Assembly: GCA_001600875.1 (NCBI GenBank)
Contig: BCLD01000012.1
Location: 680,287 to 744,286 of the forward strand
Origin: Solicoccozyma terricola
Taxonomy: Eukaryota > Basidiomycota > Tremellomycetes > Filobasidiales > Piskurozymaceae
Direction of reading: 5' to 3'
DNA: 64,000 bases
Shown here: positions 11,703 through 22,141 of the stretch, piece after piece
How positions within the stretch are numbered: position 1 is the first letter of the stretch
How the letters are laid out: every line of letters begins with the position of its first letter
Notes under the pieces: model-generated
The model's database searches: none
What the model saw: the letters and a program-made list of their open reading frames with translations, nothing else
Told to the model about the DNA's origin: nothing
Position numbers and translations under genes: made by a program

Positions 11703-13505
11703 ATGGAAGACATAGTGACCCTCCCTGCTATTCAACTCACACGTACAGGCACGTTTACAATCACAGATGATGGAGCGAGTGTTCATGGGTTACCTCCTGA
11801 ATATACACCACCAGAGACTGGAACTGGAATCCATAAAGCTCAAGTGAGGAATAATGGTTGTTCTTTTTTTCGCGTATGATATATAACCTTCCTTTTTTTT
11901 TTTTTGTTCTTTCTTTTTTTCCCCTCTTTCCAACAGTCCATCACTCAAAAATCGATCATGGCATTAGGATTCAAGCGTCGATCTCCATTCGTTACTCTCC
12001 TCTTATTCGAAGCTGGTACGGGTACTTATCCCGCATACACCGATGGATCACTCATCAAAGGCGAAGTAATCCTTCAAAGTAATGAAGAAGAAAGTTTGAA
12101 AGATGTGGTTGTTACGTTTAGAGGATGGACACCGAGTATGGGTCAGAAAAGTAGGCATGATATTATATATATGGAGAAAAGATTGGAATTACCTGAAGAA
12201 TTGGATTTAAAGAATGGAAAATTACCTCCTGGTGAGTTTTGTGGATCTCTCGATTCCTCGNGGGGGGGGGGGGGGGGTGTGCTTTAACGAGAACCGAATC
12301 AAACTCATTCGGTATATCATACATTGTTTCTTCAGGCAAATACGTACTCCCATTCACCATCGGTCCACTAACATCAACCTACATCTCCTCAAATGGTGCA
12401 ATCTATTCACTCCCACCTTCATTCGTCCATAACGGTTTCGGTGGATTCGTACAATATGAAATCAACGTCATAGCATCTCGAAAGAATACATTCGGGGTTG
12501 ATGCGAAGATTATGCAAATAGTTGCTTATATACCGAGGAGTCGTGCTGCGATGGGGACGGAGAGTGCGATTAGAGCGATTAGGGAAGGGAGGGAGAGGCC
12601 TGGGCCGGATGAGGATACGGATGGTTGGCAGGTGAAGACGTTGGAGTTGGAGGATGGTGGCGTTTTGGAGGTGCGTTCGCAAGAAGATCATGGCTTTATA
12701 ACCACCACCCCCCCCCCGGTCCCTCCAACCCCACCCAATAACAAACCCCCTACTATCGTACAGATCGCTATACCTACCCCTCTCGTCTATGTCCGCGCAC
12801 AACCAATTCCAATACTCACTCGTCATCGATCCGACTCAACCGCTGACCCCACCGAGGATTCTTTGATCCCACCGTTCAAAATCGAGTTACAACAGATAGC
12901 GACGCTAGGTGAGGAAGCTACGGAGGGTGAGACGGCGGAACAGAGACCAGTGGCGTTTTTGAAAGTTTGGGGGAAGGTGGAGTCGACGGTGGGGCCGATT
13001 GGTTGGACTGGGAAGGGATGGAGTTCAAGGCAGGGTGAGTTGGAGAGAGAGGGGGGGGGGGGGATGTTTTTGGAAAAGCTTTGGGGTACATGCGATCGTG
13101 GATCCACAAGCTGACGTTGAACGTAATGCCGTCCTACCAGTCATGGTCCCATCCGGCTGTGTACCAAATTTCACATTCCCAAAGTTCTCCCTTTCTTATC
13201 GACTTGCCATCACCCGTTCGGTAGCATCTTCCGGCTCACATTCAACCCCCTCACACCACTCTCCGTCCGTCATCTACATCCCCATCGTGGTATGCACACA
13301 TGGACCTCTTTCTGGACCCTCTCGTACGGCGTCTCCCGCTCGAGACGCGAATGTACCGTCGGAGATTCGAGTGATCAGTGGGCCAGAGGAGGTGGAGAGA
13401 GTGCCGCAGCCGCCGAGTCAACCGGGTAAGAAGTTGCTAGGTGGTCAGAAGAGGGTCGCGCCTAGGGTTGGGCCTAGTGACTGGATGCCTGTAGGGTCTG
13501 CGTGA
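11703..13505 (+). CDS. Arrestin-like N-terminal domain protein
   Basis: Exons: 11703-11843, 11937-12231, 12336-12670, 12764-13034, 13111-13505 (478 residues). The segment VTLLLFEAGTGTYPAYTDGS followed by LIKGEVILQSNEEESLKDVV, and later GGFVQYEINVIASRKNTFG, fit the arrestin N-domain beta-sandwich as found in basidiomycete arrestin-like proteins. Fungal alpha-arrestins recruit ubiquitin ligases to membrane cargo; I saw no PPxY motif, so that role is only possible by family analogy. Intron 3 (12671-12763) is 93 nt, stop-free and in frame, so retention cannot be excluded. Intron 2 carries an undetermined base followed by 16 G, and intron 4 a run of 13 G. Confidence 0.8.
12261..12277. repeat. Intronic poly-G with undetermined base
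   Basis: One N followed by 16 consecutive G within intron 2 of the arrestin-like gene, about 30 nt after its donor. The true length is uncertain because the base call failed at its edge. Confidence 0.85.
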
Positions 13506-13814
13506 GAGATGGGGGGGGGGGGGGGGAGGTTGGTGGTCTTTGTGTCGGTGTGTCCTGTCCTTGTGTTGGCGGACGTTGTAGTGAAAACAAATCCACGTCA
13601 TTCCTTTGTATACTGCCCCGTGTCTGTCTCTGTCTGTTCTTATCAAAAAAGCTGAATTGAGCGCGTCCGCGTGTCATGAAAGTATGGAAACAGAGCAGCA
13701 AGGGACGGCAGTACCATCCACATCGTTTCGAGTATATAAAGTACACGATCCAGCTCCTCGATACACCTTCTACCACACTCCCCGACGACCACACATCGAT
13801 TTCCCCCGCCCATC
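13506..13814. promoter_or_regulatory. Upstream region of CCT8 with TATA box
   Basis: Begins with a run of 16 G at 13511-13526 in the 3' flank of the arrestin-like gene. A clean TATATAAA lies at 13733-13740, about 75 bp before the CCT8 start, which is a reasonable core promoter position for a strongly expressed chaperonin gene. No other signal is obvious. Confidence 0.6.
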
Positions 13815-16289
13815 ATGTCGCTCAAGGTCCCGAAGAACTCCCAGATGCAGATATTCAAGGAGGGGTACAAGGTGAGTGTTTTGGTGCGAGAGTCGTCTCG
13901 GTGTTCTCTGACCATTGGTGGTATATGACTTTCCCTTATAGACCATGTCTGGTGTCGAAGATGCTGTTATTCGGAATATCGAAGCTGTTAACGAATTGAC
14001 TCAAATCGTCCAAACCAGTTTCGGTCCAAACGGTGCGTTGTCCAAAATGCTTGTTACTCGGGTCCTTCGCACCGTGTTAAATTCCGCTGCTGACGTGTGG
14101 ATGTGGTGGATGGATGGATGGATGGTCCTCTCTCGGTTGCTCATATAGGTCGTAACAAACTCATCATCAACCATCTGGGCAAACTCTTTGTTACTTCTGA
14201 TGCAGCTACTATCATCAAAGAAATCGAAGTCGTACATCCAGCAGCGAAATTATTGGTCATGGCAAGTGAAGCACAAGAGGCGGAGGTAAGTTTTTTGGGC
14301 CACTGCCGGTCAATTAACGATGACCAAAACCCATCCTACATCCCGCAATCCACTGATAATCTATTACTTTACAACCTCCCCATTCAGATGGGAGACGCAA
14401 CCAACCTCGTCTTGATTCTCGCCGGTGAGATGTTAAAGAAAGCGGAAAATTTGTTGGTCATGGGATTACATCCTAGTGAGGTCGTACTTGGATACGAAAT
14501 GGCAGTTGAGAAAGCCAGAAAGGAATTGGAGAGTGCGTTTTTTTTTTCTGATTTCCACCTTTTTCTCTTCTTCATTTCGAGAAGAGACGGGTTTTTCCCC
14601 CAACTGACATCTACATTTTTGGGTTTTCTTTTTTTTTTCTCATCATTCTACCAGCTCTCGTCGTTAAAGACCTCTCCAAGAACGTCCTTCCAACACAAAC
14701 CGATCTAGCAGGCGCCGTATCTCCATCTCTCGCTTCCAAACAACCAGGATCCGAATCTATTCTCTCCGAATTAGTCGCAGAGGCAGCGTTGGCTGTCATG
14801 CCGACCAACCCGAAAGATTTCAATGTAGATGCAGTAAGGGTCGTTAAGGTGTTGGGAGGTGGTTTGGAATCTAGTAGGGTTGTTAGAGGGATGGTGTTTG
14901 GTCGGGAGCCAGAGGGTGGGTGTTTCGCTTCAAAAGCACGAAAATAAAGAAAATAACCCCTCCCCCTCCCCCCCTTCCCCCCAATCGCTGATATGGATGA
15001 ATCGTTAACAGGTATTATCAAAAAAGTGCACAAGGCCAAGGTCGCTGTTTACACTTGTGGACTGGATATCGCACAGACTGAAACTAAAGGAACGGTACTT
15101 TTGAAAAAGGCCGAAGAGTTGTTGGAATTCACTCGTGGAGAGGAGAAGCAACTCGAGTCGGTGGGTGACGAGGACAAGTCTCGAAAGCGTACATCATTTT
15201 CCGTGCTGAAATAGAAGCCTCCCCTTCCCCCTCCCCCTCCCCCTGGACCCCTCTAGTATTTCAAGGAGATCGCTGATTCTGGCGTCAACGTCATCGTCGC
15301 CGGTTCCGGTATCGGAGATCTCGCACTTCATTACCTCAACCGAATGAACATCGCAGTCATCAAGGTTCTCTCAAAGTTCGATCTTCGAAGACTTTGTCGT
15401 GTGATGGGAGCAACTCCACTCGCTAGACTTGGTGCTCCCACTCCCGAAGAAGCAGGGTCCGTTGATGTTTTCGAAACCATCGAGATCGGTGGTGATCGCG
15501 TAACTGTTTTCCGTCAAGAACAAGGCGAACGGACAAAGACGGCTACGATCGTTCTTCGAGGTGCAACTGCGAACCTTCTTGATGATCTCGAACGTGCCAT
15601 AGACGATGGAGTCAACACCGTCAAGATCTTGTTGAAAGACGGTCGTCTCGTTCCAGGAGCAGGAGCCGCTGAAATCGAACTTGCTAGACGTGTATCAGAG
15701 TATGGTGAAAAAACCCCTGGGTTGTCTCAACATGCGATCAGGAGATGGGCAGAAGCAATGGAAGTCGTACCAAGGATCTTGGCCGAGAATGCGGGTCTGG
15801 GTGCAGAAGATACCATTAGTGCAATGTACAAAGCGCATGTGGATGGGAAACTGGATTTCGGTGTGGATATCGACGTGAGTGGGCGGGCTGTGTTTGCTGT
15901 TTGGGGTGGCCTGACTAAGGCATTGATTGTTTTGTTTCGTTTCGTTTCTTTTTTAGGGCGAGGGAGCGAGCGTACTCTCGACTGTTTCTGCGTCAATACT
16001 CGATTCATACGCTGCTAAAGATTGGGCTATCAAGTTAGCGTGAGTTGATTCTTGGCGAAATTCAACAACTCTAGGCAAAAGGTCGCTGAACTGTATCTGT
16101 TCCTGTTCCCTCACAGCACCGAAGCCGCCGTCTCGGTTCTTCGCGTGGATAGCATCATCGTCTCCAAAGCAGCTGGTATTGCTCCACCAGTAAGTTTGAT
16201 ACTCTTCTTCCCCACATCAGTCCTTCCTTGCCTCGCTGACTTGGCCTGCTCATCTATAGAAACAAGGCGGTAACTGGGACGAGGATTGA
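13815..16289 (+). CDS. CCT8: T-complex protein 1 subunit theta (CCT8)
   Basis: Subunit of the cytosolic TRiC/CCT chaperonin that folds actin, tubulin and other clients with ATP. Exons: 13815-13871, 13942-14032, 14149-14285, 14388-14532, 14655-14915, 15012-15160, 15257-15874, 15957-16039, 16117-16189, 16260-16289 (547 residues, the usual length). Family marks: TSFGPNGRNKLIINHLGKLF, SDAATI, and LVPGAGAAEIELA. The phosphate-binding motif, normally GDGTN in this subunit, reads GDATN here. The opening MSLKVPKN matches the theta-type N-terminus. Intron 2 contains a short ATGG tandem repeat. Confidence 0.95.
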
Positions 16290-16633
16290 TTTTCATGACC
16301 ATTAGACTTGTTCACCGGGGCGTTCTTCGATTGCATGAGGGCGCTTTTCGATATGAGAAAACGAGCAGGAAGATGAGGATATGACCCCTTGTAATAACAT
16401 ACATATCGTAATAACGAAGGGATACAAAGCGAGCGAGCAGACAGGGAGGGAGTGATGGATGTTACCGCGATGAAGCCATGGGCCATGGAACACGTCGAGG
16501 CGCGTCCACTCGGTCTTGATCTAGTCGGTCGGGACATGATGGGTACATCGGACAGCACTCCAGTCTCCAGTCTCCAGTCTCTACCATCCAGCACCCCGTC
16601 ACCCGCAACCCACACCACTATGCGGCTCTCATC
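16290..16633. other. CCT8 to Sld7-like intergenic spacer
   Basis: Spacer holding the 3' flank of CCT8 and the upstream region of the next gene. The only visible structure is a 7-bp tandem repeat CAGTCTC, three copies, at 16561-16581, some 55 bp before the next start codon. Confidence 0.5.
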
Positions 16634-18838
16634 ATGACCTACGTCACATCAGTGGCCTCGCCTAGCCGCTCAAACCCATTCGCAAAGCCTCAGCAAGCAC
16701 CGCCATCAGGCAGCTCGACCGTTCTCCACGATGCGCAAAGCTTCAGTAAATCAATGTCCTTCCCTTCTCCTCGCAAGGCCATGGAACAGAACCATCTAGA
16801 TCATATACATGGATCGAGCGCACCGAATACCGTGAATGGAAAGGTTCAGCCGGGCAGTGATGGTAGTGCGAGAAGAGCAGGCGGGAAGAAGTGGAGATTG
16901 TTATGGAGAGGTGGTCTCGAGTTAGGTGATGAGGGATATAAGCTAGATGGTGAGAATCTGGCCTAGATATACGATTTATACGATTTCAAAGACGTCTACT
17001 GAAGTCGTACATATACACCTCCAGGTATCACTTTCGCCGCACAACTGCAATTTGGTGGTATTCCCCACACACCCACCTCCAACCCCTTCGCTACGACTCC
17101 AGCTCGCTCCTTGACCAACAACATCACAGCATCACCATTTACAGCATTACCAAATTCTGAAACGGATCTATGTCTATCTTTGGAATCGATGAGAGGGAGA
17201 AAAACTTTGAAAGTGAGAGGTGTAGTTGAGCTACCACCAGATGATGAGTTGGAAGGAGCGGACGATTCCATGGGTGTACATGTGTACGTTCTTAGGCTGG
17301 GTGTCAGTGATTGGGGGCTTGGCAGTTAAGCTGATTGTGGTTTTGGATGCAGATACATTGCTCCGCATGCACCATTGCTGGTATCCTGGTTTACGAATCA
17401 GCTATGCAGAGATGGTCAATTGACGAAATATGGTAGGACAAAATCAGCTGTCGCTGTTGGATTGGGTGACGAGGGAGTCAGTGAGTCTAAAATCCCTTTA
17501 AAGTACTGGATCGAAAGGTGTTTGCTGAATGTTGATTCGTTGCTGTCTCTCTAGATAATTCCCTATCGTCTACAGTCCTGATATACGGTCAACTGAAATC
17601 TATAGAATCAACGATGACGGAAGATAGCCAAGCTCCAAAGCAATTAATATTGATGGGCGCTCGACGGAAACCCCCTCCAGCTCCCACAAGACACATCACA
17701 CGACCTGGGGATCCCTTACCTCGAGGTGAGTTCAATATTGTGAGCAGAAATGGGTCTTTCTTCAGCGCACTTACACCCCCCCATCGCGATCCATAGCCCC
17801 TCTCTTCCCAACCCTGCGCCAACCGAACAAACCGCCTCCACCTTTCCCACAACGATCAGTGTCCTCCATATCATCCTCTACATTCTCCCGAGCACGCTCT
17901 CATTCCGCCATATATCAACGTCCTCCCAATCTCAATACGCTACCAGTTCCATCCAACGATGTAGCCGACGCACCACTGAAGAAGACAACACCAGGACGAA
18001 GAGGCGAGAAAAGGAAGAAACCCGCAGAGGCAGAACAGGCTGATGTAGCTGAGAAGAGAAAAAGAGCTGGCAAAATTGTGGTTGATCAGATTGATGATGG
18101 AAGGCCGTTGAAGCCGAATCTAACGAGGGATAATAGTAAAGAGGATATATTTGGGACAAAGGTATTGGGAGATGGAGATGTATCAGGTAATGCGAGTGGC
18201 GTGGAGGGATTGGCCAAGGTTAAACGGATAAAGATCACGCCGATTGAGACGAGGAACAAAGCAGTGAGTGCCGGTATGTTATCTAGGTACGACGGGACAC
18301 ACGATGACCGACCCTTCGTTGAACATTTCTTCTAGAGCATCAAGAAAAGACTGTTACATTGCATTGAAATGAGAGGCATGAGTCGAGGACATGTGGCTTT
18401 CAAGGAAATATTCTCAATAACCAATAAGGGAACCAACTTTGCTTTTGTAAGTTGATGCTTGAAACCCTTGGTTCCCTATTCTTCCACTTGGCTGATCGCC
18501 TGGTTAATGGACAACAGCGCTCTCGAATTTCATCAGAGGATTTGGCAACTGCTGTGATCGAGGGGATAGTCAATATACACCTCGATATGTACTGGCCAGA
18601 GGCAGGACTGAACGAGGTTGAGGATGATGACGGCGCCGGCCCCGGTGACACGTCGATTGACGCAAAAACATTGGTGGATGATGTAGCTCCATCCATTTCC
18701 GCGGACGGATATCAGCCTCGCGCCGAGGATATCGTCGTCAAAGTCGAGCAAGAAACTTTGATCGGTTTTCCGCCAATACATGCAGATGCAGAGAGCGATG
18801 CAGGAATAGAGTCGGTGGGATCGTCGCATCCAACGTGA
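16634..18838 (+). CDS. Putative Sld7 C-terminal-domain protein (replication initiation)
   Basis: Exons: 16634-16949, 17025-17283, 17353-17480, 17555-17725, 17797-18263, 18336-18446, 18518-18838 (590 residues). I do not recognise the N-terminal 330 residues firmly; they contain a W-rich start (KKWRLLWRGGLEL) and a beta-rich stretch. Residues about 440-520, spanning three exons (NKASIKKRLLHCIEMRGMSR, then FKEIF, then FAFRSRI), resemble the Sld7 C-terminal domain, which in yeast belongs to the Sld3-Sld7 complex needed for origin firing. A basic linker near 360-400 looks like a nuclear localisation signal, and the tail is acidic. If exon 5 is not spliced at 18263 the protein ends at 18335 without this domain. 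Confidence 0.5.
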
Positions 18839-19195
18839 TATTCATTCGTAGGTTTAGTATTGTAATGCATGACTTGTATGGATAAAATCCTCGTAACATG
18901 ATCATGCTCAGGTCGTGTCGGATAAAGCTCTCCGAATGGCGAATTCCTCATGCTAGATAGACATGCCCAAGTGTTCCGCCTGCATCTCCATCTTAAGAAA
19001 CGAGGGTCTCGATAACCTCAGCCACCACAACTTCGCAGAGAGATTGTTGCATTGCGGGATGGAACTGGAGGGTGGTTGGGAAGAACTGCAAACAAACAGC
19101 TTAACCAGCCGTAATCTATACTCTGCTCATGATACTACTCTCATACACACGAAACCCATGACCCGCCCAGTCGTTATTTCCACATCTCAAATCTC
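18839..19195. other. Convergent 3' spacer
   Basis: Between the stop codons of two convergent genes. Short open frames only, no recognisable feature. Confidence 0.5.
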
Positions 19196-19798
19196 TCATC
19201 TCACACCAGCCATCGCACTCTGATTCAACGATGAATACCCCGACTTCCCCAACTCTTTTCCAATAATCGATCTACCAAGAGATGAACCTGTGGTAGATGT
19301 TGATGATGATAGGAATTTTGATGAAGCTTGAACTCTGGCTACTCGATCTCGATGTTTTTCTGTTGAAGCGAGTAGGAGATCATTGAGTGTTGGTGAGGAT
19401 GGTTTTGTAGGTGAATTGGTTTGATGTGGATTAGATTGGTTTTGGTTTGATTTGATAGGTGTTTGATTGGGGGGTTGTGTAATGGTGTTGGGATTCGATG
19501 CTGAGGTTATGTTTGTAACTTGGTTGGAAACAACTTGAGATGGTCCAGTTGATTGGATAGGTGATGATCGAAGACGAAGAGATGATGGTGTTGATGGTCG
19601 TCCGAGACCTGGTCGATCTTTACCTGATGGAGAAGGAACATATGCACGGTTCTTATGTTCGGTTGAGGAAATATTAGTAAAGTTTGGCAACTATGCATGA
19701 AGAGGATGAGAAAGTGTTACCTGTGGAGTGGTGATTTTCGTAGGTTGGAACAAACTTGAGTCTAGTTGAGAAGGAGGTATTGACGTTGGTGGTGGCAT
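19196..19798 (-). CDS. Hypothetical low-complexity protein, 177 aa
   Basis: Exons 19798-19721 and 19651-19196. The start MPPPTSIPPSQLDSSLFQPT was chosen because it is the only frame that joins the second exon in phase; the intron has a GTAACA donor, a CTAAT branch-like site and an AAG acceptor. The product is rich in S, T, P, N and Q, with a middle segment of repeated QSNP/QTNSP-like words and a more ordered stretch LNDLLLASTEKHRDRVARVQ. I recognise no family. The coding strand has unusually few stops, which partly supports translation, but this could still be a short regulatory or recently arisen gene. Confidence 0.45.
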
Positions 19799-20753
19799 GG
19801 ATTGGAGTTTGATCAAGCTGATTGATGCGTGAATGATATTGAAGATGAGGATGGTGTATGGTATGCGTTCTGTTGTATGGTCCGAATGTCAATCATACAA
19901 GCATGGTGAAAACATCGACTTGAGCTTCGAAGCACACTTACCAAGCCACCACAATCCATCCCTTGTTGATTCTCTACTGATACCCAGCACTGACCTGCCC
20001 AACGCAGCCATGACGTCTCTCGACAACCATCGATATAAATCTGCATGGAACGCGACGTAGACGACGAGAAGAGCTGGTGCGTTGACTTTGAGACGATGGA
20101 GAGCGATTGCTGGGGTCGGACAGATGGCGAATATATGATTGATGCCCATGCTGGATGGTGGGGTGATGGTGCTGCGAGACGACGATGGGATGTGCTCCGG
20201 GGTGGTGGTGGGAGCGATAAATGTATTTTCCACGTGTTACCTTTCATGGCGATGGGGATGGGAAGGGAGGGCATCAATAATGGGATGGACACACAATCCA
20301 CCTCGAACAACTCCATCACATCCTCACACACCACCAGAGCACTCCTCGACGCTCCCCCCGTATCCCCTTCTCACCAGATGCACACCTAGCTAGTCCCAAC
20401 CTCGTCCTCACCCATCCATCTCTCTCCCAAAGCGTCCTTCAGGCCACCTCCACGTGCTTGCCTGATCTCGCTGTCCAACCACATCAACAACCGCTACAAC
20501 TTCACTCAAGGTGTCTCCATTCGCGGATTCAGTCGCTCGCCTCTATCGCACATATATCCCTTCCACCTCTGAATCCGGTGGTATTCAATTCTTTGAAAAC
20601 AATCAAAGTGAACGGGATTGGGAAGTTGGACTCGAAGGCATACAGGAAGCAGAGAGTTTTGCTCTTCTTCCATTACATCGTGATACAGTAGAGGCCGGGA
20701 AACCTGTTCTTGTAACCGATTCATCTCGTCATTGGAAGAAGAAGAACCGAAGG
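19799..20753. promoter_or_regulatory. Long intergenic region upstream of the phosphate transporter
   Basis: At 955 bp this is the longest spacer in the window. It contains two CACGTG palindromes, at 20231-20236 and 20451-20456, about 520 and 300 bp before the transporter start. CACGTG is the core of the fungal Pho4 phosphate-response site, but one such hexamer per 4 kb is expected by chance. Bases 20511-20753 are open and in frame with the transporter start but contain no ATG. Confidence 0.5.
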
Positions 20754-22109
20754 ATGAAGTTTGGGTGAGTTCGGTTCGAAGAGCAAAGGATGTTTGCGGG
20801 GTGGGGTGTTGCTATGAACGCTGGCTGACGCGATGGGGTGAATAAAAAGTACACTTCTTGAACTCAACTCGAACATCGAGTGGTGGGAGTATTATGTCGA
20901 GTGAGTTCGAGTTCTGATTGTTTCCCAATTGAAAATGCATGATAGTCTCTGATACTTTGACTCCTGACGCTTACCAGCTACGACGGTCTCAAAAAGCTCT
21001 TCCCATCTGAACCGTTCGATCCATCCTACACACGTTCAAGCGACACCGAAGTATCCCCTCTGATCAGCACTCATCGTGAAGGTGTTCCAGAATCAGATTT
21101 CATCGCGGCTCTTGATAAAGAAAGAACTAAAGTCATTCATTTCTATGAACGCAAAGAGAAGGAAATAAAGCGGGATTATAAGAAACTCATGGAAGAAATT
21201 GAAGTTTTAGAGGAGAGGGAATTGGATGATACTATTGAAGAAGAAGAAGAGCTCGAGGATGAAGGGGAATATGATTTGGAAGCTGGTGGTGGTGTTTTTG
21301 GTGGTGGTAGGAGGTTGAGTGAGGGGTGCGCTCATGATTTGAGATCTGATAAACATAGACCACCTGGGAGAGGGTTTCTGAAAAAGATAACTTCGATGAA
21401 TTTGGGATTAGGAAGACGACAAAGTAGGGATGAAGATGATCTTATGGCTGCTTCATTAGTACCTCCTGGTCAACGACGAACACCAAGTCAAGATAGATCT
21501 TCCTGGTTATCACCCTCTGGACCACCGAAATCACCTCATAAACAACGCGCATCAATTTCGTATCCCATTATACCAGGTCATGGTCGCAAGTTCTCGGACG
21601 ATTTAACAGGTCGGGATAGGTTGATACCTCGATCGTTGGAATTGAGGAGAGCGAGTATGAGTAGTGTGAGCTCGGCAGACGGATTGATTCATCACTGGCG
21701 AGGGAATCTCGGTCTTGTTCCGATGGATACAACGAACCTTCCTTTGTCAGCTTCAATCTTTTCATCGACATCTAATCAAGGAGGGAATGATGCTCAAAAT
21801 GAAATCGATGAAGGTAAGGAAATCTCTTACATCTGGACGGCCAACTCCGACTATGGAAAGGTCCTTCGTATCGGTTTCAAGAAACGTATCTCGGCTTTGT
21901 GGTTGGAAGCGCATAGTTTGAGACAGTATGTCGAGTTGAACATGACGGCGTTTGAAAAGATCTTGAAGAAATATGACAAGAATACGAATTCCAAGGTGAG
22001 GGGGGGGGGNNNNNNNNNNNNNNNNNNNNNNNNNNNNNNNNNNNNNNNNNNNNNNNNNNNNNNNNNNNNNNNNNNNNNNNNNNNNNNNNNNNNNNNNNNN
22101 NNNNNNNNN

Positions 22110-22141
<32 letters not shown>

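Noticed and set aside
19813..20334. 173-codon minus-strand frame upstream of the hypothetical gene
   Set aside because: Composition and lack of similarity suggest chance; it runs into the 5' flank and does not join the downstream exons in phase.
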